The notes under the pieces are model-generated. The model did not search any database. It had not been told where the DNA came from and saw only the letters and a list, made by a program, of their open reading frames with translations. A stretch of 64,000 bases of DNA from Caviibacterium pharyngocola (GTDB lineage: Bacteria > Pseudomonadota > Gammaproteobacteria > Enterobacterales > Pasteurellaceae): positions 1 to 64,000 of the forward strand of contig NZ_PHGZ01000021.1 of the NCBI RefSeq assembly GCF_002795405.1, given 5' to 3'. Of the stretch, positions 18,561 through 28,172 are shown in pieces. Made by a program: the position numbers and the translations under genes. Within the stretch, counting starts at the first letter, position 1; each line of letters opens with the position of its first letter.

Positions 18561-20402
18561 CTACATTCCCTCACTCAAAAAACCGCCGCTTTGGTGTTGC
18601 CAAAGTTTGGCGTATAGTCCGTTTTGGGCGAGTAGTTCGCTGTGGGAGCCTTGTTCGACGATGCGGCCTTTGTCTAATACAATCAAGCGATCCATTGCGG
18701 CGATGGTGGATAAGCGGTGGGCAATGGCGATGACGGTTTTGTTTTCCATCATTTTATCCAAGCTTTCTTGAATAGCGGCTTCCACTTCCGAATCCAGTGC
18801 GCTGGTGGCTTCGTCGAGTAGCAAAATCGGTGCGTCTTTGAGCATTACGCGTGCGATAGCGATACGTTGGCGTTGTCCGCCGGATAATTTTACCCCGCGT
18901 TCGCCGACGTGGGCGTCATAGCCGCGGCGTCCTTGTGCGTCACTTAAAAATGGAATGAATTCCGCTGCTTCGGCGCGTTCTGCGGCGCGGATCATTTCGT
19001 CGTCCGTGGCGTTCGGGCGTCCGTAAATAATGTTGTCGCGCACCGAACGGTGTAATAACGAAGTATCTTGCGTCACCAAGCCGATTTGACTGCGTAAACT
19101 TTCTTGTGTCACGTCGCAGACGTTTTGTCCGTCGATAGTAATTGTTCCTTGCGTGCTTTCGTAAAAACGTAGTAATAAATTCACGATTGTGGATTTTCCC
19201 GCACCGGAGCGACCGATTAAACCGACTTTTTCGCCCGGTTTAATGGTTAAGTTGAAATCCGTTAACAGCGCTTTGGTCGGATCATAAGAAAAATTCACGT
19301 TTTCAAAACGAATTTCTCCTTGCGTGACTTGTAATGGCTGTGCTTGTGCTTTATCCACAATGGTATGCGGTTTGGTTAAAGTGCTCATTCCGTCATTTAC
19401 CGTCCCGATGTTTTCAAATAAACGGGCGGATTCCCACATAATCCAGCGCGATAAACCGTTTACGCGCAATGCCATTGCAACCGCCGTGGCGATTGCGCCG
19501 ACGCCGACCAATCCTGCTTGCCATAACACAATACCCAGTATCGCCGTGCTTAAGGTCAACGCGATGTTCGTTGCATAGGTTAAGGTGTCTAAAGAGGTTG
19601 CCAAGCGCATTTGCGCGTGTACGGTGATCATAAATTCTTCCATCGAACGTTTGGCATAAGCGGCTTCGCGTGCGCCGTGCGAGAATAATTTCACCGTGGA
19701 AATATTGGAATATGCGTCCGTAATTCGACCGGTCATCAGCGAACGAGCGTCTGCTTGGCGTTCGGCGGTTTTGGCTAATTTTGGAATCACAACATATAAA
19801 ATGCCGACGAATAAAATAATCCAAATCACAAACGGAACCAATAACCAAAGATCCAACGCCGCCAAAACAATGCCGGAGGTAATAAAATACACCACCACAT
19901 ACACCATCATATCCGCCAGCGTTAGCACGGTATCGCGCACCGCCAATGCGGTTTGCATTACTTTTGCCGAGACTCTGCCGGCAAATTCATCTTGATAAAA
20001 ACTTAAACTTTGATTGAGCATTAAACGATGAAAATTCCAACGTAAGCGCATCGGAAAAACCCCTTGCAGGGTTTGTAGTCGTACCGTTGAGGCAAGGAAA
20101 GACCAAAGAATACTGACTAGCAACAACACCAACATTGCACTGAGCCAGTGACCTTTTTCTTGCCATAATGTCGCCGGTGTGAACGCGCCCAGCCAATCGA
20201 CTAATAAGCCCATAAATTGGAACAACACGGCTTCCATTACGCCCGTGCCGATCGTTAAAATCGCCAGTAAAAAGATCCAGCGTTTCATTCCGTCCAAAGA
20301 AGACCAAATAAATTTAATCAATCCTTTTTCCGGCGTTTTCGGCGCTTGCGGCGGATAAGGATTTAATCGGTTTTCAAACCACGAAAAAATTTTACTAAAC
20401 AT
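18561..20402 (-). CDS. ABC exporter, fused membrane and ATPase domains
   Basis: The 613-residue half-transporter has six predicted membrane helices (about 40-330) and a C-terminal ATPase with Walker A GLIGRSGAGKSTIVNLLL (about 391-408), Q-loop LVTQDTSLLH, signature LSGGQRQRIAIAR (about 502-514), Walker B ILLLDEATSALD and the H-loop AIAHRLSTI. It is an MsbA/multidrug-type exporter and would work as a homodimer or with a partner. Its substrate is unknown. It lies 82 bp downstream of opsX on the same strand. Confidence 0.9.
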   Translation of the reverse strand: MFSKIFSWFENRLNPYPPQAPKTPEKGLIKFIWSSLDGMKRWIFLLAILTIGTGVMEAVLFQFMGLLVDWLGAFTPATLWQEKGHWLSAMLVLLLVSILWSFLASTVRLQTLQGVFPMRLRWNFHRLMLNQSLSFYQDEFAGRVSAKVMQTALAVRDTVLTLADMMVYVVVYFITSGIVLAALDLWLLVPFVIWIILFVGILYVVIPKLAKTAERQADARSLMTGRITDAYSNISTVKLFSHGAREAAYAKRSMEEFMITVHAQMRLATSLDTLTYATNIALTLSTAILGIVLWQAGLVGVGAIATAVAMALRVNGLSRWIMWESARLFENIGTVNDGMSTLTKPHTIVDKAQAQPLQVTQGEIRFENVNFSYDPTKALLTDFNLTIKPGEKVGLIGRSGAGKSTIVNLLLRFYESTQGTITIDGQNVCDVTQESLRSQIGLVTQDTSLLHRSVRDNIIYGRPNATDDEMIRAAERAEAAEFIPFLSDAQGRRGYDAHVGERGVKLSGGQRQRIAIARVMLKDAPILLLDEATSALDSEVEAAIQESLDKMMENKTVIAIAHRLSTIAAMDRLIVLDKGRIVEQGSHSELLAQNGLYAKLWQHQSGGFLSEGM

Positions 20403-20484
20403 TGCTTACCTACTGTTAAAAACAAAAGGCAACCTATTGTTGCCTTAAAATTGTGCATATTATAACGGATTCCGCGCCGTTGTT

Positions 20485-21546
20485 TTACTGTTTTTTCGTC
20501 GCGGAAAGAAAACCGAGGCGATGCATTTGCTCGGCGACCGAATCGACTTGGATTTCCGCCATTAAATTTTTACCTTTTAATTTGGTTGCCCAAGGTAATT
20601 CCGACCAAGGTTTGCCGAATTCTTTCAAGGCGTTTTGCGCATAAACGGACACGACATTTTGCAAATTATTATAAGGCCCGGTACGCAACGGATTGTGATA
20701 GGCATACAGCCCGATGACCGGCGTGCCTTGCGTGGTGGCGATGTGCGCCGGGCCGCTGTCGGGCGCGATAACCAAATCTGCCGCGCCGATAAGTGCGGTC
20801 AATTCTGTGAGAGTTGTTTGTCCGCAGGCATTCACCGGCGTGAAGTGGCACAATGCCATAATCCGCGCAACCATTTCCCTTTCCCGCTTTGCCGGCGAAC
20901 CACATAAAATCACATTCATATCCTGTTGATGTGCCAAATCGGCGATTTGCGCGTATCCTTCCGCCAACCAATCTTTTTCCGCTTTGCTGGAACAAGGCGA
21001 AATTAACAGATTTTTCTTATCGGGTGCCAGAAAAGTGCGAGCTTTCGCATTATCTTCCTCGGTTACGGGCAAATCCCAACAAGGCGCTTGAACCGGCACG
21101 CCTAAATATTGTACGAACGCCAGAAAACCGTCCAAAACGTGCGGCGTTTGCGGATCGGTGATTCGGCGATTAACAAAGAATCGCTGACCTTCGCGCGAAC
21201 GTTGTTGCCCGAAACCGACTTTATAACGTGCTTGAATACCGAGCGAAAGAATCGACGCGCGAAAAGCGGTTTGCATATTCAACAACACATCGAATTGTTG
21301 TCCGCGTAATTGTTTCCATAGCGCGAGTACGCCTTTCCAGCCGCTTTTCTTATCATATGTCACAAAGCGAATTCCCGGCACGTTGGCAAAAAGTTGCGCT
21401 TCGGTTTTGCCGATAATCCAAGTAATTTCCGTTTGGCGCCAATGGCGTTGAATTTGCTGCACTGCCGCCAAGGCGTGACACACGTCGCCGATGGCGGACA
21501 AACGCAAAATACAAACGGATTTCGGCGGCTGAGAAAAAAGCGTCAT
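20485..21546 (-). CDS. opsX: Glycosyltransferase 9 family heptosyltransferase (OpsX type)
   Basis: The 353-residue GT-B protein begins VCILRLSAIGDVCHALAAV (about 11-29), the heptosyltransferase N-terminal signature, and has LIGAADLVIAPDSGPAHIAT (about 252-271), the ADP-heptose-binding motif with DSGPAH. These enzymes add L-glycero-D-manno-heptose to the Kdo of the LPS core. In H. influenzae OpsX adds the first heptose and sits next to kdkA, which is the divergent neighbour here. That gene pairing supports the assignment to the first-heptose step rather than to WaaF. Confidence 0.88.
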   Translation of the reverse strand: MTLFSQPPKSVCILRLSAIGDVCHALAAVQQIQRHWRQTEITWIIGKTEAQLFANVPGIRFVTYDKKSGWKGVLALWKQLRGQQFDVLLNMQTAFRASILSLGIQARYKVGFGQQRSREGQRFFVNRRITDPQTPHVLDGFLAFVQYLGVPVQAPCWDLPVTEEDNAKARTFLAPDKKNLLISPCSSKAEKDWLAEGYAQIADLAHQQDMNVILCGSPAKREREMVARIMALCHFTPVNACGQTTLTELTALIGAADLVIAPDSGPAHIATTQGTPVIGLYAYHNPLRTGPYNNLQNVVSVYAQNALKEFGKPWSELPWATKLKGKNLMAEIQVDSVAEQMHRLGFLSATKKQ

Positions 21547-21620
21547 ATTATTTCCCTTTGATGAGTGGCATTCTTGCGGTTTTTCAGTAGAATGGTCGAA
21601 CGAAGTCTATTTTATAAGAA

Positions 21621-22355
21621 ATGAACCATATGCTTGAATTACAGCAAAATAATGCCCGTTTTATTTTTAATTATTCTACACCCTTCGCGCAACAAACGCG
21701 ATTTTTTGACCCGCACTTTTGGCAGGAACAGCAGCGAATCATCGGCTCGGCGCAAGGGCGCGGCACGACGTGGTTTATTCAATCGCAGGATTTATTCGGA
21801 ATGAACTGCGCATTGCGCCATTATTATCGCGGCGGATTGTGGGGAAAATTGAATAAAGATCGCTATGTTTTCGACAAATTGGAAAATACGCGAAGTTTTG
21901 CCGAATTTGCCTTGTTGAATCGTTTGCATCAAGCGGGATTACCGGTGCCGAAACCCTTGGCGGCAAAAATCGAATTGTGTGGTTTCGGTTGTTATCGCGC
22001 TGACATTTTAACCGAAAAGATCGAAAATGCGCAGGATTTGACCGCACTTTTACAAACCGCCGCGTTAACGGAATCCGCTTGGCAGCAAATCGGTAAATTG
22101 ATTCGTCGTTTGCACGATCTGCAAATTTGCCACACGGATTTGAACGCGCATAATATTTTGGTGCAGCATTTTGGCACGCCGGCGGAAAAATATTGGTTAC
22201 TGGATTTTGATAAGTGCGGTGAAAAATCCGGAGAAAATTGGAAGGCGGAAAACTTACAGCGTTTGCACCGCTCTTTTCAGAAAGAAATCGGGCGAATGCA
22301 CATTCGGTTTGAGGATGAAAATTGGCGACAATTACTTGCCGCCTATCAAGCATAG
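21621..22355 (+). CDS. kdkA: 3-deoxy-D-manno-octulosonic acid (Kdo) kinase
   Basis: KdkA phosphorylates the single Kdo of Haemophilus-type LPS at O-4. The 244-residue protein kinase-like fold shows the family start around RGTTWFIQ, the YRGGLWGKLNKDRY loop (about 69-82) and the catalytic ICHTDLNAHNILV (about 173-185) with Asp and Asn, followed by LLDFDKCG (the DFD metal-binding motif). It is divergent from opsX and convergent with coaD. Two nearby Met codons (21621, 21630) are possible starts. Confidence 0.94.
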   Translation: MNHMLELQQNNARFIFNYSTPFAQQTRFFDPHFWQEQQRIIGSAQGRGTTWFIQSQDLFGMNCALRHYYRGGLWGKLNKDRYVFDKLENTRSFAEFALLNRLHQAGLPVPKPLAAKIELCGFGCYRADILTEKIENAQDLTALLQTAALTESAWQQIGKLIRRLHDLQICHTDLNAHNILVQHFGTPAEKYWLLDFDKCGEKSGENWKAENLQRLHRSFQKEIGRMHIRFEDENWRQLLAAYQA

Positions 22356-22362
22356 CGTCGCG

Positions 22363-22836
22363 TTATTGCCGTTGCATTAAGGCAGCAAGCACCGGTGGCG
22401 GTACGAATCGGCTGACATCGCCTTGATGTCGATAAATCTCCCGCACGATGGTGGAGGAAACAAACGCCCACTGTTCGCTCGGCGGTAAAAAAAGGCTTTC
22501 TACGCCGTCGGTCAATACGCGATTTAAATATGCCAGTTGTAATTCGTATTCGAAATCGGCGGTGGTGCGCACGCCGCGAATAATGGCGTCGATATGATTA
22601 TCGCGCACCACTTTCGCTAATAACTCGGCAAAGCCGATAACGCGCACATTCGGCAAATGAGCGACGGATTGTTTAATCAGCTCGACGCGTTCATCTAGGC
22701 TAAATAACGGCTGTTTACTCGGATTAACCGCCACCGCCACAATAACCTGCGAAAATAACACCGCACTTCGTTCGATAATATCCAAATGTCCGTTGGTAAT
22801 GGGATCAAAGGTACCCGGATAAATCACGGTTTTCAT
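22363..22836 (-). CDS. coaD: Phosphopantetheine adenylyltransferase
   Basis: CoaD makes dephospho-CoA from 4'-phosphopantetheine and ATP. The 157-residue nucleotidyltransferase shows [16 protein letters not shown] (TxxH motif, about 6-21), the [20 protein letters not shown] segment (about 88-107) and [12 protein letters not shown] (the ISSTxxR equivalent, about 123-134). It begins one base after the stop of waaA, the same kdtA-coaD (kdtB) pairing as in enterobacteria. Confidence 0.96.
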   Translation of the reverse strand: MKTVIYPGTFDPITNGHLDIIERSAVLFSQVIVAVAVNPSKQPLFSLDERVELIKQSVAHLPNVRVIGFAELLAKVVRDNHIDAIIRGVRTTADFEYELQLAYLNRVLTDGVESLFLPPSEQWAFVSSTIVREIYRHQGDVSRFVPPPVLAALMQRQ

Positions 22837-22837
22837 T

Positions 22838-24115
22838 TTATTTCTCCAAATAAGGGCGCAATAAATTAAATAAACGTAACAAGGCGCCGCGATTTTCCAC
22901 TAACACCGCATATCCGGCTTCGCCGTATCGATCACGCAACGCAAGCGAGCGTAGAAAAATTCCCACCGCGCGCGCTAATGCTTGTTCATTCTCATTGATT
23001 TCCAACGCGCCTTGCACTTCGATGAGTTTGCGGAATACTTCCGGAAAATTAAAGGTGTATTTGCCGCTAATCACCGGAATCTTAAATGCCAGAGGTTCCA
23101 ACGGATTATGTCCGCCGTGTTTGACCAAACTGCCGCCCACAAAGGCGATATCGGAAATACCGTACATTAACATTAATTCGCCCATCGTATCGCCCAGCAC
23201 CACTTGCGTTTCCGCCGTTGGAGACATATTTTCACTGCGGCGAACGTAATTAAATTTTTGTTTGGTAATAAGCTCAGCGACTTGGTTAAAGCGTTCGGGA
23301 TGACGCGGCACTAAAATTAACAGTAGATCCGGAAATTGTGCCAACAATAAACGATGAGCGGCTAAAATAATTTCTTCTTCGCCTTCGTGCGTGCTTGCCG
23401 CGATCCAAACCGGTCGGTCGTTCACCCAACTTTCGTGCAACGATTTGATTTTATTGCGCAATTCGCTGTTTAACACTAAATCGTATTTAATATTGCCGGT
23501 TAATTTCAGCTTATTCGGATTATAACCCAAGGCTAAATAACGTTTTCCGCTAATCTCGTCTTGCGGCGCAATCAGTACGATTTCACGCAGCATATTTTGC
23601 AGTTTGCTTTTAATCCAGCCGTAACGTTTGGCGGAACGGGAAGAAAGGCGCGCGTTGGCGATAATAAAAGGAACGCCGCGTAGGTAAAGTTGATGAATTA
23701 AATTCGGCCAAATTTCCGTTTCGATCACAATGCAGGCTTTAGGACGAATAAAATGAATGAAACGAACCAACGCATCCGGCAAGTCATAAGGCAGATAAAC
23801 GTGCGTGACTTTATCGCCGAATGCAGCACGCACGCGATCAGAACCCGTCGGCGTGACAGTGGTTAAAGTGATCGGTAAATCGGGATATTGTTGTTGAATG
23901 TGTTTCACTAGCGGTGTCGCCGCGATCACCTCGCCGACGGAGGCGGCGTGAATAACAATGCCGTTTGCTTCGGGCGCGGCTAAATTGCCGTAAAATCCGT
24001 ATCGTTCGCGAATTCGTTTACGATAATTCGGGGCTTTTATGCTGCGGATCAGCATAAAAAACAGAATGAACGGTTGGAGAAAATACATCAATAATGTGTA
24101 TAAAAAGCGCCACAT
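22838..24115 (-). CDS. waaA: Kdo transferase
   Basis: WaaA (KdtA) moves Kdo from CMP-Kdo to lipid IVA at the inner face of the cytoplasmic membrane. The 425-residue GT-B enzyme has an N-terminal membrane anchor (about 1-25), [19 protein letters not shown] (about 52-70, catalytic Glu), the [14 protein letters not shown] motif (about 131-144) and [20 protein letters not shown] near the C-terminus (about 336-355). Haemophilus-type enzymes are monofunctional and work with KdkA, which is next door here. Confidence 0.95.
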   Translation of the reverse strand: MWRFLYTLLMYFLQPFILFFMLIRSIKAPNYRKRIRERYGFYGNLAAPEANGIVIHAASVGEVIAATPLVKHIQQQYPDLPITLTTVTPTGSDRVRAAFGDKVTHVYLPYDLPDALVRFIHFIRPKACIVIETEIWPNLIHQLYLRGVPFIIANARLSSRSAKRYGWIKSKLQNMLREIVLIAPQDEISGKRYLALGYNPNKLKLTGNIKYDLVLNSELRNKIKSLHESWVNDRPVWIAASTHEGEEEIILAAHRLLLAQFPDLLLILVPRHPERFNQVAELITKQKFNYVRRSENMSPTAETQVVLGDTMGELMLMYGISDIAFVGGSLVKHGGHNPLEPLAFKIPVISGKYTFNFPEVFRKLIEVQGALEINENEQALARAVGIFLRSLALRDRYGEAGYAVLVENRGALLRLFNLLRPYLEK

Positions 24116-24164
24116 AGGAATCCATTGGAAATAAAACGAATGATATTAGTTACTCGCCATAAAG

Positions 24165-24191
24165 AAAGTGCGGTAAAAATTACCGCACTTT
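24165..24191. terminator. USS-dyad terminator after tpiA
   Basis: AAAGTGCGGTAA (24165-24176) and TTACCGCACTTT (24180-24191) form a 12-bp stem with a 3-base loop. It lies between tpiA and waaA, both on the reverse strand, so it separates their transcripts. Confidence 0.85.
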
Positions 24192-24217
24192 TTACATTAA
24201 TCAAAGTGTATTTTTAA

Positions 24218-24985
24218 TTAATTTTTCGCTTTCGCCGCCGCTTTAACGATAACGGCAAAGGCTGGTGCTTTTAATGATGCGCCGCCGACTAATGCGCCGT
24301 CGATATCCGGTTGAGTGAATAATTCCGCCGCATTCGCATCGTTTACGGAACCGCCGTATTGAATGATCACTTGATCCGCAACCGCTTGTGATTTCGCCGC
24401 GATGTGACCGCGAATAAATGCGTGAACCGCTTGTGCTTGCGCCGGAGTTGCAGATTTGCCGGTACCGATCGCCCAAATCGGTTCATATGCGATTACCGCG
24501 CCGTTGAAAGCTTCAACGCCTAAGGCATTGATAACTGCGTCGATTTGACGTGCGCAAACTTCTTCGGTTTTACCCGCTTCATTTTCCGCTTCGCTTTCAC
24601 CGATACATAACACCGGCACTAAGCCCGCTTCTTTTAACGCACCGAATTTTTGTGCGACGAATTCATCGCTTTCTTTGTGATAAGTGCGACGTTCGGAGTG
24701 ACCGATAATAATGTATTTCGCACCGAAATCTTTTAACATTGCGGTAGAAATGTCACCGGTAAAGGCGCCTTGAACGTTAACGTCCACATTTTGTGAACCC
24801 AATGCGATTGCGCTGCCGGCAAGTGCGGCTTCCGCTTCGGCTAAATACATTACCGGCGGTGCGATTGCCACATCACAACCTTCCACGCCGGCTAATTCCG
24901 CTTTTAAGCCTGCGATAAGTTCTTTGGTGAACGCTTTGCTACCATTTAATTTCCAGTTACCCATAACTAAAGGACGACGTGCCAT
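24218..24985 (-). CDS. tpiA: Triose-phosphate isomerase
   Basis: TpiA interconverts dihydroxyacetone phosphate and glyceraldehyde-3-phosphate. The 255-residue TIM barrel has the N-terminal GNWKLNGS (catalytic Lys, about 9-16), [11 protein letters not shown] (catalytic His, about 92-102), [17 protein letters not shown] (catalytic Glu and loop 6, about 163-179) and the phosphate-binding GGSVNDAN and GALVGGASL near the C-terminus. It has a strong GGAG Shine-Dalgarno and is transcribed away from the acetyltransferase gene. Confidence 0.98.
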   Translation of the reverse strand: MARRPLVMGNWKLNGSKAFTKELIAGLKAELAGVEGCDVAIAPPVMYLAEAEAALAGSAIALGSQNVDVNVQGAFTGDISTAMLKDFGAKYIIIGHSERRTYHKESDEFVAQKFGALKEAGLVPVLCIGESEAENEAGKTEEVCARQIDAVINALGVEAFNGAVIAYEPIWAIGTGKSATPAQAQAVHAFIRGHIAAKSQAVADQVIIQYGGSVNDANAAELFTQPDIDGALVGGASLKAPAFAVIVKAAAKAKN

Positions 24986-25163
24986 TTGTTTTTCTCCATA
25001 TTAATTAATAATAAAAATTACTCGGCTACTATACCAAATTTTTCGATTTTTTCGGCAACTTTTCGCGCGATTTGAAAAAATTTTTTTCGGAAAAGGTGAT
25101 TATTTCGCATTAAAAAGATACAATCTACTGTATAGAATTAATAAAAAATAACCGATTTATCCT

Positions 25164-25601
25164 ATGAAAATTTTTAAAGCCGAACAATGGAACTTGGAAA
25201 ATCTGCATCCGTTATTTGAAACCTACCGAACGGCGCAAGGAATGAGCGAAAATCCCGAACGCACGCTCACTTTTCTCACCAATCGTATTCGTTTTAACGA
25301 AAGTATTTTTTTTATCGCCGTGAATCGGCAAGAACAAGCGGTCGGCTTTATTCAACTTTATCCGCGCTTATCCTCTTTGCAATTACAACGTTATTGGCAA
25401 CTTACCGACATTTTCGTGCAAGATGTGCCGGAAAAAAACGAAATTTACACCGCACTTATCGCCAAGGCGAAAGAATTCGTTCGCTATACGCAATCCACGC
25501 GTTTAGTCACGGAACAAAGCTCTTTGCAACAAGATTTGTTGGAACAAGAAGGCTTTAAAATCAATCGCAAAAAACATTTTTTCGAATTAACCTTGGCGTA
25601 A
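25164..25601 (+). CDS. GNAT-family acetyltransferase
   Basis: The 145-residue protein fits a single GNAT domain: strands around IFFIAVNRQEQAVGFIQLYP (about 50-69), LTDIFVQDVPEKNEIYTALIAKA (about 87-109, acetyl-CoA-binding region, in which the usual Q/RxxGxG/A loop is degenerate) and a C-terminal LEQEGFKINRKKHFFEL. Substrate unknown. It is divergent from tpiA and has a perfect terminator after it. Confidence 0.75.
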   Translation: MKIFKAEQWNLENLHPLFETYRTAQGMSENPERTLTFLTNRIRFNESIFFIAVNRQEQAVGFIQLYPRLSSLQLQRYWQLTDIFVQDVPEKNEIYTALIAKAKEFVRYTQSTRLVTEQSSLQQDLLEQEGFKINRKKHFFELTLA

Positions 25602-25626
25602 TCGCAGCGAATAACAGAAACAAAAA

Positions 25627-25656
25627 AACCGATTTCATTGAAATCGGTTCTTTTTT
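25627..25656. terminator. Terminator shared by the acetyltransferase and YfcZ-like genes
   Basis: AACCGATTTC (25627-25636) and GAAATCGGTT (25640-25649) form a perfect 10-bp stem with a 3-base loop and a T-run; As on the other side allow use from both directions. Confidence 0.92.
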
Positions 25657-25669
25657 GCCGTTTGAATAA

Positions 25670-25954
25670 TTAACGCGTCGCTAATTCAAAAATCAATGAT
25701 TCGGCTTGGCAGCTGAAGGTGAAATCGGCAGTAAGACGGAAACCGTTTTCCACCGCTTGAATGTCCGAGCGAATTTCGCAAGGATCGGTTTCGGCGTTGC
25801 GGGCTTTTTGGGTATATACGGCTAATGCCGCTTCGGCTTCCGCTTGGGTCGGATAATATTTTTCGATGTGAGATGTGCAATCGCTGTTGTCGATAATAGT
25901 GCCGACGTCAAATGTATTGCAGCCGACGCATTCGATCGGTTGATCCTGTTTCAT
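25670..25954 (-). CDS. YfcZ/YiiS family (DUF406) protein
   Basis: This 94-residue protein matches the small YfcZ/YiiS family: an early CVGCNTFDVGTIIDN with two Cys, the FxxxAEAEAAL helix ([18 protein letters not shown]) and a strand-rich C-terminus ending FSCQAESLIFELATR. Function is unknown in the family. A GGAG-type Shine-Dalgarno (aaggagtc) precedes the ATG. Confidence 0.85.
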   Translation of the reverse strand: MKQDQPIECVGCNTFDVGTIIDNSDCTSHIEKYYPTQAEAEAALAVYTQKARNAETDPCEIRSDIQAVENGFRLTADFTFSCQAESLIFELATR

Positions 25955-26120
25955 AAAGACTCCTTAATTTAATGAATGATTTTTCACCGCACTTTTAGCG
26001 GTTCGATTTCAGTGAATCAATAAATTTATTATACATCATAATGCTGAAAAGAGGTACGCGCGATAAGATCATCGCAAAGCAAAGGCAAATGTTATGCGTC
26101 ATTTTTGAAATGGAGAAGGG

Positions 26121-26148
26121 AAAGTGCGGTCATTTTTAACCGCACTTT
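26121..26148. terminator. USS-dyad terminator after gnd
   Basis: AAAGTGCGGT (26121-26130) and ACCGCACTTT (26139-26148) form a 10-bp stem with an 8-base loop. The adjoining 25955-26120 holds the short promoter region of the YfcZ-like gene and another single uptake signal near 25986. Confidence 0.8.
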
Positions 26149-26165
26149 GGGCGCTTGTGCGCTAA

Positions 26166-27620
26166 TTACACATCATAGGTGGTGGAAGCGGTATTTCCGC
26201 CGCGACCCGTCCAGTTGGTGTGGAAAAATTCGCCGCGCGGTTTGTCGGTGCGTTCGTAAGTGTGCGCGCCGAAATAATCGCGTTGAGCTTGAAGAAGATT
26301 TGCCGGCACGCGTTCTGAGGTATAACCGTCCAAGAAGGTGATCGCAGACGCCATACAAGGCATTGGGATTCCTACTTCGATGGATTTTGCTACCACTTTA
26401 CGCCAGTCGCCTAGAGCGTTCTCTAAAATGCCTTTGAAGTAGCTGTCCGAACCTAAGAAAACAAGATCAGGGTTCGCTTCATAGGCATCGCGGATATTGC
26501 CTAAGAAACGGCTACGGATGATACAACCTTCGCGCCATAAAAGTGCGGTGGCGCCGTAGTTAATATCCCAGCCGAAGTTTTCGGAGGCTTCGCGAATCAG
26601 CATAAAACCTTGTGCATAGGAGATAATTTTTGAGGCAAGTAACGCTTTGCGTACCGCTTCAATCCAAACTTTTTTATCGCCTTCAACCGGAGCGATGGTT
26701 TTGTTGAACAGTTTTGACGCTGCAACACGTTGATCTTTAAATGAAGAAACGCAACGCGCAAAGACGGATTCCGTAATTAAAGTTAACGGAATACCGAAAT
26801 CTAACGCGTTGATACCTGTCCATTTACCCGTGCCTTTTTGACCTGCGGTGTCGAGGATTTTTTCTACTAACGGTTCACCATCAGCATCTTTATAGGCAAG
26901 AATATCTGTTGTAATATCAACAAGATAGCTATCTAATTCGGTTTTTTTCCATTCTTTAAAGATTTCGTGCATTTCATCATAAGATAAACCTAAACCGTCT
27001 TTTAAGAATTGGTAGGCTTCGCAGATAAGCTGCATATCGCCGTATTCGATACCGTTGTGTACCATTTTCACGAAATGACCGGCGCCTTCTTTGCCCACCC
27101 AGTCGCAACAAGGCTCGCCTTTGTCGGTTTTTGCCGAAATCGCTTGCAGAATCGGTTTAACATATTGCCAAGCTTCAATGTTACCGCCCGGCATAATAGA
27201 CGGCCCGTGGCGCGCACCTTCTTCACCGCCGGAAACGCCGGAACCGATAAAACGAATGCCTTTTTCCGCTAATGCTTTTACACGGCGATTTGTGTCAGGA
27301 TAATTTGAGTTACCGCCGTCGATAATGATATCGCCTTGCTCTAAGTGCGGTAGTAATGCCTCAATAAATTGATCCACCACATCGCCTGCACGCACCATTA
27401 ACATCACTTTGCGCGGTTTTTCCAATTTCGCCGCTAAATCTTCAAGGGAATAAGCCCCGATAATATTCGTGCCTTTCGCTGCTCCTTCTAAAAATTCATC
27501 CACTTTAGAAGTGGTACGGTTATATGCAACGACTTTAAAACCGTTGTCGTTCATATTTAAAATTAAGTTTTGACCCATTACCGCTAAACCGATAACGCCG
27601 ATATCGCCTTTAATTGACAT
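26166..27620 (-). CDS. gnd: 6-phosphogluconate dehydrogenase (decarboxylating)
   Basis: Gnd converts 6-phosphogluconate to ribulose-5-phosphate, CO2 and NADPH. The 484 residues start IGVIGLAVMGQNLILNMNDNGF (Rossmann, about 8-29), then GSGVSGGEEGARHGPSIMPGG (about 127-147), the catalytic KMVHNGIEYGDMQL (about 184-197) and the C-terminal tail with RTDKPRGEFFHTNWTGRGG that reaches into the partner subunit. The two upstream same-strand genes encode a possible small nuclease and a DUF1304 protein, but pgl and zwf lie only 2-4 kb away, keeping the oxidative pentose phosphate genes together. Confidence 0.98.
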   Translation of the reverse strand: MSIKGDIGVIGLAVMGQNLILNMNDNGFKVVAYNRTTSKVDEFLEGAAKGTNIIGAYSLEDLAAKLEKPRKVMLMVRAGDVVDQFIEALLPHLEQGDIIIDGGNSNYPDTNRRVKALAEKGIRFIGSGVSGGEEGARHGPSIMPGGNIEAWQYVKPILQAISAKTDKGEPCCDWVGKEGAGHFVKMVHNGIEYGDMQLICEAYQFLKDGLGLSYDEMHEIFKEWKKTELDSYLVDITTDILAYKDADGEPLVEKILDTAGQKGTGKWTGINALDFGIPLTLITESVFARCVSSFKDQRVAASKLFNKTIAPVEGDKKVWIEAVRKALLASKIISYAQGFMLIREASENFGWDINYGATALLWREGCIIRSRFLGNIRDAYEANPDLVFLGSDSYFKGILENALGDWRKVVAKSIEVGIPMPCMASAITFLDGYTSERVPANLLQAQRDYFGAHTYERTDKPRGEFFHTNWTGRGGNTASTTYDV

Positions 27621-27647
27621 TGTTTTCTCCTGTTGAGATTGTGAATT

Positions 27648-27708
27648 TGTAGGGTGGACTTAAGTCCACCTTTTGTTTAAATTTTTGGCGAATTTATATT
27701 CGCCCTAC
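27648..27708. repeat. REPIN-like palindromic element, degenerate copy
   Basis: The element starts GTAGGG and contains a perfect 18-bp palindrome GGTGGACTTAAGTCCACC (27653-27670); its far end is GGCGAAT..ATTCGCC followed by CCCTAC, so the outer ends are again GTAGGG/CCCTAC. It resembles the cleaner copy at 30450-30512. Confidence 0.6.
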
Positions 27709-27715
27709 TAATACT

Positions 27716-28126
27716 TTAAGAAATGATATATTTCTCTAAAAGTGGCAATAATTTTTGTGGCACTTGCGGCGGGTGACGCATTCCGTCTTCCGCCCAACTT
27801 TTTGAATCAAGCCAATTCGTATTTTCTTCTATTAATCGAACTAATTTATCGTGTTCAATTAAGCACCAATGGTTTTCGATTGGAAATAGCATATAAAGAT
27901 CTTTATTTAAATATTTACGCGCTATCGCTAATCGAGCTTTTAGCTGTATTTTTAATGTTAATTCGCCGTCTTTATGAACCGCCAGAAAATCCGCCCCGTT
28001 CCAATCATCCGCCAGTTTTATACAATTAAAACCATAATCTGCCAATATAGCAGCTACTTTCTGATAGTTATAGATCTCTTTTTGTTTTGCATTGAGATCA
28101 TTGTAATTAATTCTGGTTAGTTTCAT
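27716..28126 (-). CDS. Hypothetical protein, possible PD-(D/E)XK-like fold
   Basis: The 136-residue protein is not one I recognise. It opens with a helical N-terminus (YNDLNAKQKEIYNYQKVAAILADYGF) and then NGADFLAVHKDGELTLKIQLKARLAI (about 43-68), in which the Asp and the Q-x-K spacing resemble a PD-(D/E)XK nuclease core. The rest (YMLFPIENHWCLIEHDKLV) looks like the closing strands of the same sheet. It lies between gnd and a DUF1304 gene on the same strand, close to a REPIN-like repeat. The nuclease idea is inference and could be wrong. Confidence 0.55.
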   Translation of the reverse strand: MKLTRINYNDLNAKQKEIYNYQKVAAILADYGFNCIKLADDWNGADFLAVHKDGELTLKIQLKARLAIARKYLNKDLYMLFPIENHWCLIEHDKLVRLIEENTNWLDSKSWAEDGMRHPPQVPQKLLPLLEKYIIS

Positions 28127-28172
28127 TTTTTATCTCTGCAAACGGTGAGTTTTGCAAATCTTATCGTTTGTA

